The notes beneath the pieces were generated by a model that was not told the DNA's origin, did not search any database, and saw nothing but the letters and a program-made list of their open reading frames with translations. This document shows positions 1-6,018 of a stretch of DNA of 6,018 nucleotides, piece after piece (the stretch's first letter is position 1; each line of letters opens with the position of its first letter). The translations under genes and the position numbers were made by a program. This DNA comes from JANLSO01 sp031362405 (GTDB lineage Bacteria > Actinomycetota > Thermoleophilia > Miltoncostaeales > Miltoncostaeaceae). Location: positions 1 through 6,018 of the forward strand of contig JANLSO010000138.1 of NCBI GenBank assembly GCA_031362405.1. The letters run 5' to 3'.

Positions 1-1
1 C

Positions 2-121
2 GACCTGCGGCTCTGGGTCGAGCAGCCCGCAAACGCCGGCCGGCCGGTCCCCGAGTTCCCCGCCTACATCGACCGCATCGCCATCGACATGCTCCGAGAA
101 CGCCGTACCTGGATGGAGTAG
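2..121 (+). CDS. 3' end of an unidentified protein-coding gene (partial)
   Basis: An open frame enters from the left edge and ends at a TAG at 119-121, giving 39 C-terminal residues. They start DLRLWVEQPANAG and end with RIAIDMLRERRTWME. The tail is rich in Arg and Glu and looks helical, as expected for the end of a soluble protein. Codon use is strongly G/C-biased in the third position, like the genes downstream, which supports real coding. There is no motif that names a family, so no function is assigned. The next confident gene starts 258 nt downstream and is probably a separate transcription unit. Confidence 0.5.
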   Translation, partial: DLRLWVEQPANAGRPVPEFPAYIDRIAIDMLRERRTWME

Positions 122-295
122 CGGATGACCGTCGCTACTCACACAGCTCAGCCTCGACGGATACCTCGCCTACGTTTTCTTGGACCCGCCTGCCTGAACG
201 CTCGCCCTCGTCCTTGTGGCAGCGCTCTTTGCAACCCCCGCCGGCCAGCGTTTGCAGGAGCTGATTGCCGACGAGTCGATGAGTCTTCTCCAGTC

Positions 296-334
296 GATGT
301 CAACATCTGGTGACGGGCACCAGACGTTGACATC
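296..334. repeat. REP-like hairpin repeat, copy 1
   Basis: Two 17-nt arms (296-312 and 318-334) are inverted complements with one mismatch and a 5-nt ACGGG loop (313-317). The arm core is CACCAGATGTTGACAT. Sixteen bases of this arm recur exactly, on the other strand, at 5289-5304, so this is a dispersed element and not a one-off terminator. There is no U-run after the stem on either strand. Size, symmetry and intergenic position resemble bacterial REP-type elements. It lies upstream of the AraC gene and may also act as an mRNA hairpin or transcription barrier. Confidence 0.7.
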
Positions 335-379
335 TCTCCTCACTCGCCACCTTCGGCGCGACGTGGCACGATCTCGTAG

Positions 380-829
380 GTGACCAGTAGCTCCGCCGCG
401 GCGCAGGACCTGCGCGACCTCGCGCGGCTCCGCCGCGTCCGGGACCGAATCGACCGGGAGTACGCGCAGCCGCTGAACGTCGAGGCGCTTGCCCGCGGCG
501 TGAGCGTGTCGGCCGGACACCTCAGTCGCGAGTTCCGGCGCGCCTACGGCGAGACGCCCTACGCGTATTTGATGACGCGGCGCATCGAGCGCGCGATGGC
601 GCTGCTGCGTCGCGGCGACCTCAGCGTCACCGAGGCCTGTTTTGCGGTCGGCTGCTCGTCGCTGGGCACGTTCAGCACGCGCTTCACCGAGTTGGTCGGC
701 GTGCCCCCCAGCGCCTACCGGCGCCACGAGGGGCACGCCACGGCGGGGATGCCGTCGTGCGTCGCGAAACAGGTGGCCAGACCGATCAGGAATCGAGAAG
801 CGCAGACCCCCGAGCCGCAGCTAGCGTGA
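380..829 (+). CDS. AraC-family transcriptional regulator, small DNA-binding-domain type
   Basis: This 149-residue protein is essentially an AraC/XylS DNA-binding domain without the usual N-terminal effector domain. The first helix-turn-helix is at about residues 33-54 (LNVEALARGVSVSAGHLSREF). The second is at about 81-104 (LSVTEACFAVGCSSLGTFSTRF), followed by the family's closing P-x-x-YRR (110-115). A 34-residue tail containing PSCVAKQVARPIRNREA follows; similar tails occur, from memory, on small AraC proteins paired with VOC enzymes. The start is GTG at 380, close enough to the first helix for full domain coverage; its ribosome site is weak. The stop is 5 nt before the VOC gene, so the two are probably co-transcribed, and the regulator likely controls this small cluster. 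Its ligand, if any, is unknown. Confidence 0.9.
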   Translation: MTSSSAAAQDLRDLARLRRVRDRIDREYAQPLNVEALARGVSVSAGHLSREFRRAYGETPYAYLMTRRIERAMALLRRGDLSVTEACFAVGCSSLGTFSTRFTELVGVPPSAYRRHEGHATAGMPSCVAKQVARPIRNREAQTPEPQLA

Positions 830-834
830 CCGTC

Positions 835-1245
835 ATGAACATCACCATTCACTCCAGCTTCCTCCCGCACGACGACCCGGACGTCTCCCTGGCCTTCTAT
901 CGCGACACCCTCGGCTTCGAGGTCCGCGATGACGTCGGGTACAAGGGGATGCGGTGGATCACGGTCGGCCCCGGCGACCAGCCCGACACATCCATCGTCC
1001 TGCATCCGCCGGCCGTCGACCCCGGCATCACCGATGACGAGCGCCGCACCATCGTCGAGATGATGGCCAAGGGCACCTACGCGGGCATCAACCTGGCCAC
1101 CGCCGACCTCGACAGCACCTTTGAGCGGCTGCGGGCAAGCGGCATCGAGGTCGTCCAGGAGCCGACCGACCAGCCGTACGGCGTTCGCGACTGCGCCGTC
1201 CGCGACCCTGCGGGCAACATGATCCGCATCCAGGAGCTGCGCTGA
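835..1245 (+). CDS. VOC-superfamily (glyoxalase/bleomycin resistance-fold) protein
   Basis: This 136-residue protein has the vicinal oxygen chelate fold. Residues 1-58 form the first beta-alpha-beta-beta-beta unit, with the hallmark DVSLAFYRDTLGFEVRDD. A middle section (60-80) is helical. Residues 82-135 form the second unit, ending in the typical RDPAGNMIRIQEL. VOC proteins bind a metal between the two units and act as lyases, dioxygenases or drug-binding resistance proteins. The substrate cannot be read from the sequence. The start is taken at ATG 835, just before the first strand. An in-frame GTG at 826 would overlap the AraC stop as GTGA and is the main alternative. The gene follows AraC closely and precedes the UvrA-like gene by 45 nt, which suggests one operon. 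Confidence 0.9.
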   Translation: MNITIHSSFLPHDDPDVSLAFYRDTLGFEVRDDVGYKGMRWITVGPGDQPDTSIVLHPPAVDPGITDDERRTIVEMMAKGTYAGINLATADLDSTFERLRASGIEVVQEPTDQPYGVRDCAVRDPAGNMIRIQELR

Positions 1246-1487
1246 GCAGTCCGGCGATCACCGCCACGACCCGCACCGACGGGGAACACGATGAATGAGG
1301 GGAGAAGGACACGCGCGCCGCCTCCTGAGCGGCACGTTGCCGACAGCCACGATCTGATCCGCGTGCAGGGCGCGCGCGTGAACAACCTCAAGGACATCCA
1401 TCTCGAGCTCCCGAAGCGTCGGCTGACGGTGTTCACCGGCGTCTCCGGCTCGGGCAAGAGTTCGCTGGTGTTCGGCACCATCGCCGC

Positions 1488-1490
1488 GGG
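1488..1490 (+). other. Frameshift 1 in the UvrA-like gene (one extra G in a GGG run)
   Basis: Before this point frame 1 reads SSLVFGTIAA. After it frame 2 reads ESQRLINETYSTF, the expected UvrA-family continuation. Removing one G from the GGG at 1488-1490 joins them as GTIAAESQR with no residue lost. Confidence 0.85.
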
Positions 1491-2163
1491 AGTCGCAGCG
1501 GATCAACGAGACCTACAGCACCTTCGTGCCGGGCTTCATGCCGACGTTGGCGCGGCCAGAGGTCGATGTGCTCGACGGGCTGACGCCGGCGATCCTCGTC
1601 GACCAGGAGCGGATGGGTACGAACACTCGCTCGACGGTCGGCACCGCCACCGACGCCAACGCGTTGCTGCGAATCGTCTTCAGCCGGCTCGGCACGCCGC
1701 ACATCGGCTCGCCCCAGGCGTTCTCATTCAACGTTGCCTCCGTCTCGGGCGCCGGCGCGGTCACCATCGAGCGCGGTGGCCGCACGACGAAGCAGAAGCG
1801 AAGCTTCCGCATCCTCGGCGGAATGTGCTCGCGCTGCGAGGGCCTGGGCTCGGTCACCGACTTCGATCTGTCTCAGCTGTACGACGACACCAAGTCGCTC
1901 AACGACCTCCTCTACAAGGAGCCGACCAAGATCACGGTCGACGGCATCAACCTGACCTACGAGGGTGTGATCCCGAAGATCCAGAAGTCGATGCTGTCGG
2001 AGGACGTCGACGCGATGCAGCCCCACATCCGTGCGTTCGTGGAGCGGGTGGTCACGTTCACGACGTGTCCCGACTGCGGTCGCACCCGACTCAGCCAGGC
2101 GGCCAGGTCGTCGAGGGTCAACGGGATCAACATCGGGGATGCCTGCGCGATGCAGATCAGCGA

Positions 2164-2167
2164 TCCT
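2164..2167 (+). other. Frameshift 2 in the UvrA-like gene (one extra base near TCCT)
   Basis: Frame 2 reads INIGDACAMQISD up to 2164. Frame 3 reads LAEWVRGLDEPS from 2166. Deleting one base, most simply C2165 or C2166, restores the family-typical MQISDLAEWV. Both lesions are +1 insertions, so they do not compensate each other. Confidence 0.85.
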
Positions 2168-2961
2168 GGCCGAGTGGGTGCGCGGTCTCGACGAGCCGTC
2201 GGTCGCGCCGCTGCTGGCAAAGCTGCAGCACACGCTCGACTCGTTCGAGGAGATCGGTTTGGGCTACCTCAGCCTCGACCGGTCGTCGGGGACACTGTCG
2301 GGCGGCGAGTCCCAGCGGACCAAGATGATCCGGCACCTCGGGTCGTCGCTCACCGACGTCACCTACGTCTTCGACGAGCCGACGACCGGGCTGCACCCGC
2401 ACGACATCGAGCGAATGAACGGCCTGCTGCCGCAGCTGCGTGACAGGGGCAACACGGTGCTCGTCGTCGAGCACACGCCCGAGACGATCACGATCGCCGA
2501 CCTCGGCCCGAAGGCCGGGAGCGAGGGCGGCGAGGTGATGTTCGAGGGGACCGTCGCGGGGTTACGGGCCAGCGACACGTTCACCGGGCGGCACCTGAAC
2601 GACCGCGCCGCCCTGAAGCCGTCGGTGCGCGCGCCGTCGGGGGTGCTGGAGGTGCGTGGCGCCCCCACCCACAACCTGCGCGACATCGACGTCGACATCC
2701 CGCTCGGCGTGCTCGCTGTCATCACCGGGGTGGCGGGCTCCGGGAAGAGCTCGTTGATCCACGGCTCGGTGTCTGGGCGAGACAGCGTGGTGACGGTCGA
2801 CCAGACCCCGATCCGCGGCTCGCGGCGGAGCAACCCGGCGACGTACACCGGACTGCTCGACCCGATTCGCACGGCCTTCGCCAAGGCCAACGGCGTGAAA
2901 CCGGCGCTGTTCAGTGCCAACTCCGAGGGCGCCTGCTCCAACTGCAACGGCGCCGGCGTCG

Positions 2962-2995
<34 letters not shown>

Positions 2996-3566
2996 GACGG
3001 TGTGCGAGGAGTGCGAGGGGAAGCGGTTTCAGGCGGAGGTTCTCGACTACACATTCGGCGGGAAGAACATCAGCGAAGTGCTCGCGATGCCGGTCGGCGA
3101 GGCCGAGGCGCTTTTGGGCTCCGGCGAGGCACGCACGACCACTGCGCATGCCATCCTCGGCCGGCTTCGCGACGTCGGGCTGGGCTACCTCAGCCTTGGC
3201 CAGCCGCTCACGACGCTGTCCGGTGGCGAGCGGCAGCGGCTGAAGCTGGCCACCCAGATGGCCAGCAAGGGCGGCGTCTACGTCCTCGACGAGCCGACCA
3301 CGGGCCTGCACCTCGCCGACGTCGAACAGTTACTCGGCCTGCTCGACCGGCTCGTCGACTCCGGCACTTCGGTCATCGTCATCGCGCATCACCAGGCGGT
3401 CATGGCGAACGCCGACTGGATCATCGAACTCGGCCTTGGCGTCGGCCACGACGGCGGCCGGGTCGTCTTCGAGGGCACGCCCGCCGACCTCGTCGCCGCC
3501 CACTCCACCCTCACCGGCGAGCACCTCGCGGCCTACGTCGGCACCTGATCGACGCGTTCGGGGTCG

Positions 3567-3595
3567 TTGCGCTTCGGTAACCGTCGCGTTACGCT
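3567..3595 (+). promoter_or_regulatory. Possible sigma70-type promoter for the four-gene cluster
   Basis: TTGCGC (3567-3572) and TACGCT (3590-3595) are separated by 17 nt. They fit loose actinobacterial -35 and -10 (TAnnnT) patterns. A start near 3602 would give a leader of about 30 nt before the ATG at 3633. The -35 match is only partial, so this is a suggestion based on spacing and position between two gene groups. Confidence 0.35.
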
Positions 3596-3632
3596 CGCGC
3601 CCGTCCGGGGAGCACGCGACACGGGAGGCGCG

Positions 3633-4046
3633 ATGACGATGATCGGCGATGGATCCCATGATCACCCCTGGGAGCTCACCACCCCGAGCGGGCAGGGTGG
3701 CTTCCAGATGCACCGCGACGAAGAGGCCGATCCACCGGCTCTTGTCTGCACTGTCGGAAAGACGCAGCTCCGCTATCACCTGCGCTGCATTGACGACCTG
3801 CACGCGATGCTCACGACGCATGGCGACTGGATGCGCCTCGGAAGCGCCGATGAGCAAAAGCCGGCGGCCGATGGCACGGTCGAGGCCTGGGCGCGTTCTG
3901 AAGAGAACCCCGTGGGCGGCTGGTACGGGCTGAAGAAGGGTTTGCGGGGACGATTCGCCAACTACGTGCCCCCGGTGCTAGAGGTGCTCGGCCTGGCGGA
4001 GGTCGAACACAAGGCGCGCAACAACCGGATGCGGGCCACGCGATGA
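3633..4046 (+). CDS. Conserved actinobacterial protein of unknown function (DUF6855-like)
   Basis: This 137-residue soluble protein has no signal peptide or membrane segment. It begins with an acidic, His-rich segment (SHDHPWELTTPSG). Its other visible blocks are DEEADPPALVCTVGKTQLRYH, DDLHAMLTTHGDWMRLGSADEQKP, a Trp/Gly-rich NPVGGWYGLKKGLRGRF and a C-terminal RNNRM. The layout matches, from memory, a small family of unknown function (DUF6855); the family number is not certain. The start is ATG 3633 because GGAGG lies at 3624-3628; ATG 3639, with a longer spacer, is also possible. The frame is open back to 3567 but that stretch overlaps the proposed promoter. Its stop overlaps the next start as ATGA, so it is probably translationally coupled to the SRPBCC gene. 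No catalytic motif is apparent and no function is proposed. Confidence 0.8.
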   Translation: MTMIGDGSHDHPWELTTPSGQGGFQMHRDEEADPPALVCTVGKTQLRYHLRCIDDLHAMLTTHGDWMRLGSADEQKPAADGTVEAWARSEENPVGGWYGLKKGLRGRFANYVPPVLEVLGLAEVEHKARNNRMRATR

Positions 4047-4465
4047 AGCGGTTCGAGGTTCATGCGTCGATCGCTGCGCAGCCGGCAACGGTCTGGGCAT
4101 TGCTCACCGACGCACCCGGCTACCCCGCGTGGAACCCCACGGTCCAGGCAATCGAGGGCCGCATCGCCGACGGCGAGAGGATCACCGTGCGCCCGACGAT
4201 CAGCCTCGGTCGCGTCTTTGCGGTCAAGGTGACCGAGTTCGTCCCAGACACGCGGCTGGTCTGGAAAGGCGGAATGCCGCTCGGGCTGTTCACGGGAACG
4301 CGCACATTCACGCTCACTCCAGAGTCCGACGGCCGGGTGGCGTTCACGATGCACGAGGACTACGCCGGGCTCATGTCACCGCTCATCACCAGGTCGATCC
4401 CCGACCTACAGCCCGCGTTCGATGAGTTCGCGGTCGCCCTCAAACAACGTGCGGAGCGCGGATGA
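4043..4465 (+). CDS. SRPBCC-family (START-like) protein, first copy type
   Basis: This 140-residue protein has the SRPBCC/polyketide-cyclase-like helix-grip layout. It has a first strand with FEVHASIAAQPATVWALLTD (4-23), the typical PGYPAWNPTVQAIEG (25-39), a run of antiparallel strands through FTMHEDYAG (101-109), and a closing amphipathic helix (about 120-138). Such proteins bind hydrophobic ligands in a deep cavity; the ligand is not predictable here. The ATG overlaps the upstream stop as ATGA (4043-4046), and the gene's own stop overlaps the ArsR start the same way. Translation therefore probably depends on coupling, as there is no clear ribosome site upstream. It is only distantly similar to the second SRPBCC protein downstream, so the two are not a recent tandem duplication. 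Confidence 0.88.
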   Translation: MKRFEVHASIAAQPATVWALLTDAPGYPAWNPTVQAIEGRIADGERITVRPTISLGRVFAVKVTEFVPDTRLVWKGGMPLGLFTGTRTFTLTPESDGRVAFTMHEDYAGLMSPLITRSIPDLQPAFDEFAVALKQRAERG

Positions 4466-4794
4466 CGCAACGACATGGCGTCGCCCAAGCATTTCAGGCC
4501 CTGGGCGACGTCCAGAGGCTGGCGATCATCGACCTTCTGCGCGAACGACCGCGGCCGGTCGGTGAGCTTGCCGAACTGCTGCCGGTCAGCCGGCCCGCCG
4601 TGTCTCGGCATCTGCGGGTCCTCAAAGAGGCGGGCCTGATTGCGGACGTCGCCATTGGCACGCGCCGGATCTACACGTTGCAGGAGAATGGCGTTTCGTC
4701 CCTTACCGGCTACCTCGACGAGCTCTGGGATGACGCGCTGCGCCGCTTCGCGCTGGTCGCCGACAACGTCGCACCACCGATCGACGATGCCTGA
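4462..4794 (+). CDS. ArsR-family winged-helix repressor, non-metal type
   Basis: This 110-residue protein is a typical ArsR/SmtB DNA-binding domain. It has an N-terminal helix with FQALGDVQRLAIIDLL (11-26), then PVGELAELLPVSRPAVSRHLRVLKEAGLI (32-60) as the helix-turn-helix and recognition helix, and a wing ADVAIGTRRIYTLQ (61-74). A dimerisation helix (about 79-98) follows. It has no cysteines at all, so the classical metal-sensing site is absent. This fits the ArsR subgroup encoded next to AHSA1/SRPBCC proteins, where the regulator and a START-like protein form a standard pair. GGAG at 4453-4456 precedes the ATG, which also overlaps the upstream stop as ATGA. It likely represses its own cluster (inference). 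Confidence 0.92.
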   Translation: MTQRHGVAQAFQALGDVQRLAIIDLLRERPRPVGELAELLPVSRPAVSRHLRVLKEAGLIADVAIGTRRIYTLQENGVSSLTGYLDELWDDALRRFALVADNVAPPIDDA

Positions 4795-4804
4795 CGAGGC
4801 GCTC

Positions 4805-5242
4805 ATGGTTGAGCGCTCCGTGATCGTCAGCGGCACTCCCGAGGCGGCGTTCACCTTGTGGACGGACCGATTCGGATTGTGGTGGCCCCTGCGCGCGCAC
4901 TCGTTCACGCGAGAGGGCGCGCTGGAGGTGGTTCTCGAGTCTCACGTGGGTGGGCGCATTTTTGAGCGAGCTCGGGATGGGACCGAGCACGACTGGGGCA
5001 CGATCACCGAGTTTGACCCGCCGCGGCGACTTCGCCACACGTGGTATCTGGGCTTCACGCCGGCCGAAGCGACAAATGTCGAGGTGCGGTTCGACGCACA
5101 TGGGGGCGCTCAAACCCTCGTGACGGTGATCCAGACCGGCTTTGAACGACTGGATGGCGAGTCGAAGAATCGGCGTGACGGTAACGAGCGCGGTTGGGCC
5201 GGCGTCATTCCGCTCTTCGAAGCCGCAGCCCGACGGCAGTGA
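4805..5242 (+). CDS. SRPBCC / AHSA1-like protein, partner of the ArsR regulator
   Basis: This 145-residue START-like protein is of the type named after activator of Hsp90 ATPase homologue 1. The N-terminal strand and helix are VERSVIVSGTPEAAFTLWTDRFGLWWP (2-28). The beta sheet includes LESHVGGRIFERARDG (44-59) and EFDPPRRLRHTWYLG (69-83). A C-terminal helix with GWAGVIPLFEAAAR closes the fold. The start at ATG 4805 is preferred because GAGG lies at 4796-4799. ATG 4787, overlapping the ArsR stop by 8 nt, is the alternative and adds six residues. The gap to ArsR is 10 nt, giving the familiar ArsR-SRPBCC pair. Residues 67-109 (5002-5131) are duplicated in inverted orientation at the right window edge. 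The biochemical role is unknown; ligand binding is expected from the fold. Confidence 0.9.
   Translation: MVERSVIVSGTPEAAFTLWTDRFGLWWPLRAHSFTREGALEVVLESHVGGRIFERARDGTEHDWGTITEFDPPRRLRHTWYLGFTPAEATNVEVRFDAHGGAQTLVTVIQTGFERLDGESKNRRDGNERGWAGVIPLFEAAARRQ
5002..5131 (+). repeat. Inverted 130-bp repeat, arm A (inside the second SRPBCC gene)
   Basis: These 130 bases match the reverse complement of 5889-6018 with seven mismatches (at 5036, 5053, 5079, 5098, 5111, 5116 and 5123) and no gaps. Similarity stops abruptly after 5131. Within this arm the reading frame continues normally through the SRPBCC fold, so this is the original location of the sequence. Confidence 0.95.
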
Positions 5243-5269
5243 GTGACGCGGCATCCCCCGCTTCGCGCA

Positions 5270-5304
5270 GTCAACAAACGGTGCCCGGCACCAGATGTTG
5301 ACAT
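5270..5304. repeat. REP-like hairpin repeat, copy 2, between convergent genes
   Basis: GTCAAC (5270-5275) pairs with GTTGAC (5297-5302), and GGTGCC (5280-5285) pairs with GGCACC (5287-5292). The segments between carry three mismatches. The right arm, CACCAGATGTTGACAT (5289-5304), is identical to the reverse complement of 297-312. The whole element matches copy 1 at all but about five of 35 positions. It sits in the 95-nt gap where the second SRPBCC gene and ridA converge, so it could serve as a bidirectional transcription stop, though no U-run is present. Confidence 0.7.
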
Positions 5305-5337
5305 TCACCTGCCTCGTAACCGAGCTCTGCATCGGCC

Positions 5338-5733
5338 TCAGCGAGTTTGGATCACGGCGATGGCTTCGATTTCCACTCGGGCGCCGAGGGGGAGCGCGGC
5401 GACGCCAATCGTCGAGCGGGCGGGAGCGTGGTTACCGAAGCGCTCGGCGTAGACGGCGTTCATGGCGGCGAAGTCGGCCATATCGGTGAGGAACACCGTG
5501 CACTTGACCACGTTGCTCATCTCGGCGCCCGCGGCCTCGAGGACCGCGGCGACGTTGGTAAGAACCTGGCCGGTCTGCTCGGTGATACCGCCGTCGACCA
5601 ACGCTCCGGTAGCGGAATCGACGGGAACCTGCCCCGATGCGAAGACCATCTCACCCGGCCCGGCGACGATGGCCTGGCTATAAGGAGCGCCCGCGACGGG
5701 GGCTGGGGCGTTCTCGGTACGGATGATTCTCAC
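5338..5733 (-). CDS. ridA: RidA/YjgF-family enamine/imine deaminase
   Basis: This 131-residue protein matches the full RidA (YjgF/YER057c/UK114) family length. Visible motifs are APYSQAIVAG (16-25), the strand FASGQVPVD (31-39), NVVKCTVFLTDMADFAAMN (74-92) and the signature PARSTIGVAALPLGARVEIEAIAV (104-127). Arg106 and Glu121 line up with Arg105 and Glu120 of E. coli RidA, the residues that hold the substrate carboxylate and activate water. RidA hydrolyses 2-aminoacrylate and related imines from PLP enzymes, preventing damage to those enzymes in the cytosol. The GTG start at 5733 overlaps the hisF stop as GTGA and has AGAGG seven bases upstream. The pairing with hisF suggests co-expression with histidine biosynthesis; a similar order is, from memory, known in Streptomyces. 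Confidence 0.95.
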   Translation of the reverse strand: MRIIRTENAPAPVAGAPYSQAIVAGPGEMVFASGQVPVDSATGALVDGGITEQTGQVLTNVAAVLEAAGAEMSNVVKCTVFLTDMADFAAMNAVYAERFGNHAPARSTIGVAALPLGARVEIEAIAVIQTR

Positions 5734-6018
5734 CGGCGAACCTCTACTCCCGCGCGGGCCATGGCGTCCTTCACTTCGGAGATCGAATAGACGCCATCGT
5801 GGAAGACCGATGCGGCGAGCACGGCGTCGGCGTGGCCCCGGGTGACGGCGTCAGCGAAGTGCTCGAGGGTTCCCGCTCCACCGGAGGCGATCACCGGCAC
5901 GAGAGTTTTAGCGCCCCCATGCGCGTCGAACCGCACCTCGTCATTTGTCGCTTCGGCCGGCGTGAATCCCAGATACCACGTGTTGCGAAGTCGCCGCGGC
6001 GGGTCAAACTCGGTGATC
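5730..6018 (-). pseudogene. hisF: hisF 3' fragment fused in frame to an SRPBCC-derived segment (partial, chimeric)
   Basis: The last 55 or so residues, from PVIASGGAGTLEHFADAV to the stop at 5730, are unmistakably the C-terminus of HisF, the cyclase subunit of imidazole glycerol phosphate synthase. SGGAG is the C-terminal phosphate-binding loop and DAVLAASVFHDG is the final conserved block. Upstream of codon 5896-5894 the frame stays open to the window edge, but the protein is no longer HisF. It reads ITEFDPPRRLRNTWYLGF and then VRFDAHGGAKTLV, a copy of residues 67-109 of the second SRPBCC protein. About three quarters of HisF, including both catalytic aspartates, is therefore missing. If the join is real this allele cannot make HisF and the cell would need another copy; if not, the true hisF body lies elsewhere in the genome. 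Confidence 0.85.
5889..6018 (-). repeat. Inverted 130-bp repeat, arm B (joined to hisF)
   Basis: This arm is the inverted copy of 5002-5131, ending at the window edge, so its true length is unknown. Of the seven differences, four change residues (H to N, V to D, Q to K, T to P) and three are silent. The boundary coincides with CGGTGATC (on the minus strand, 5896-5889), present both in the SRPBCC sequence and in the natural hisF codons for PVI. Confidence 0.93.

Noticed and set aside
327..355. TTGACA at 327-332 as the -35 box of the AraC promoter
   Set aside because: The motif is part of the repeated hairpin arm, and no TAnnnT-like -10 lies 16-18 nt downstream.
216..383. A plus-strand frame with a hydrophobic start (LALVLVAALFATPAG region) in the gap before the AraC gene
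   Set aside because: It runs straight through the hairpin repeat, has no ribosome site and no family resemblance. The hydrophobic look can arise from CTC/GCC-rich sequence by chance.
170..736. Long minus-strand open frame opposite the AraC gene (and similar frames opposite the other genes)
   Set aside because: These follow from high third-position GC, have Arg/Ala-rich sequences without domains, and oppose genes with clear families.
1488..2167. Programmed ribosomal frameshifting in the UvrA-like gene
   Set aside because: Two separate one-base skips would be needed, at sites without a slippery heptamer or a rare/stop codon, and such control is not known for this family.

Overview
The window looks like high-GC actinobacterial DNA, from an Actinomycetota chromosome or a metagenomic contig of that kind. 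The evidence is the strong G/C third-position bias, GTG starts, 4-nt ATGA/GTGA gene overlaps, and a RidA gene placed directly behind hisF. The genus cannot be named from this sequence. Most genes are ordinary accessory regulators and small enzymes. The unusual parts are a broken UvrA-like ATPase gene, a pair of dispersed hairpin repeats, and a chimeric right end.

Left part (1-3548). The 3' end of an unrecognised gene is followed by a 258-nt gap carrying a near-perfect 17-bp hairpin. Then comes a compact plus-strand set: a small AraC-type regulator (380-829), a VOC/glyoxalase-fold protein (835-1245) and a two-ATPase UvrA-like protein (1291-3548). The UvrA-like gene has all its ATPase and zinc motifs, but they are spread over three reading frames by two single-base insertions. 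It is of the short type related to DrrC-like resistance proteins rather than canonical nucleotide-excision-repair UvrA.

Middle part (3549-5242). After a plausible promoter, four tightly packed plus-strand genes follow: a conserved actinobacterial protein of unknown function, an SRPBCC (START-like) protein, an ArsR-type repressor without metal-binding cysteines, and a second SRPBCC protein of the AHSA1-like type. Overlaps or very short gaps suggest one translationally coupled operon, with the ArsR protein probably regulating it.

Right part (5243-6018). A second copy of the hairpin repeat lies between the convergent ends of the second SRPBCC gene and a minus-strand RidA deaminase gene. RidA overlaps the stop of hisF by 4 nt. 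Only the last 55 or so codons of hisF are genuine. At about 5889-5896 the HisF sequence changes, in frame, into a 130-bp inverted copy (about 95% identical) of the interior of the second SRPBCC gene, and this continues to the window edge. Either a real rearrangement has destroyed hisF or the contig end is chimeric. This junction is the most important thing to check.
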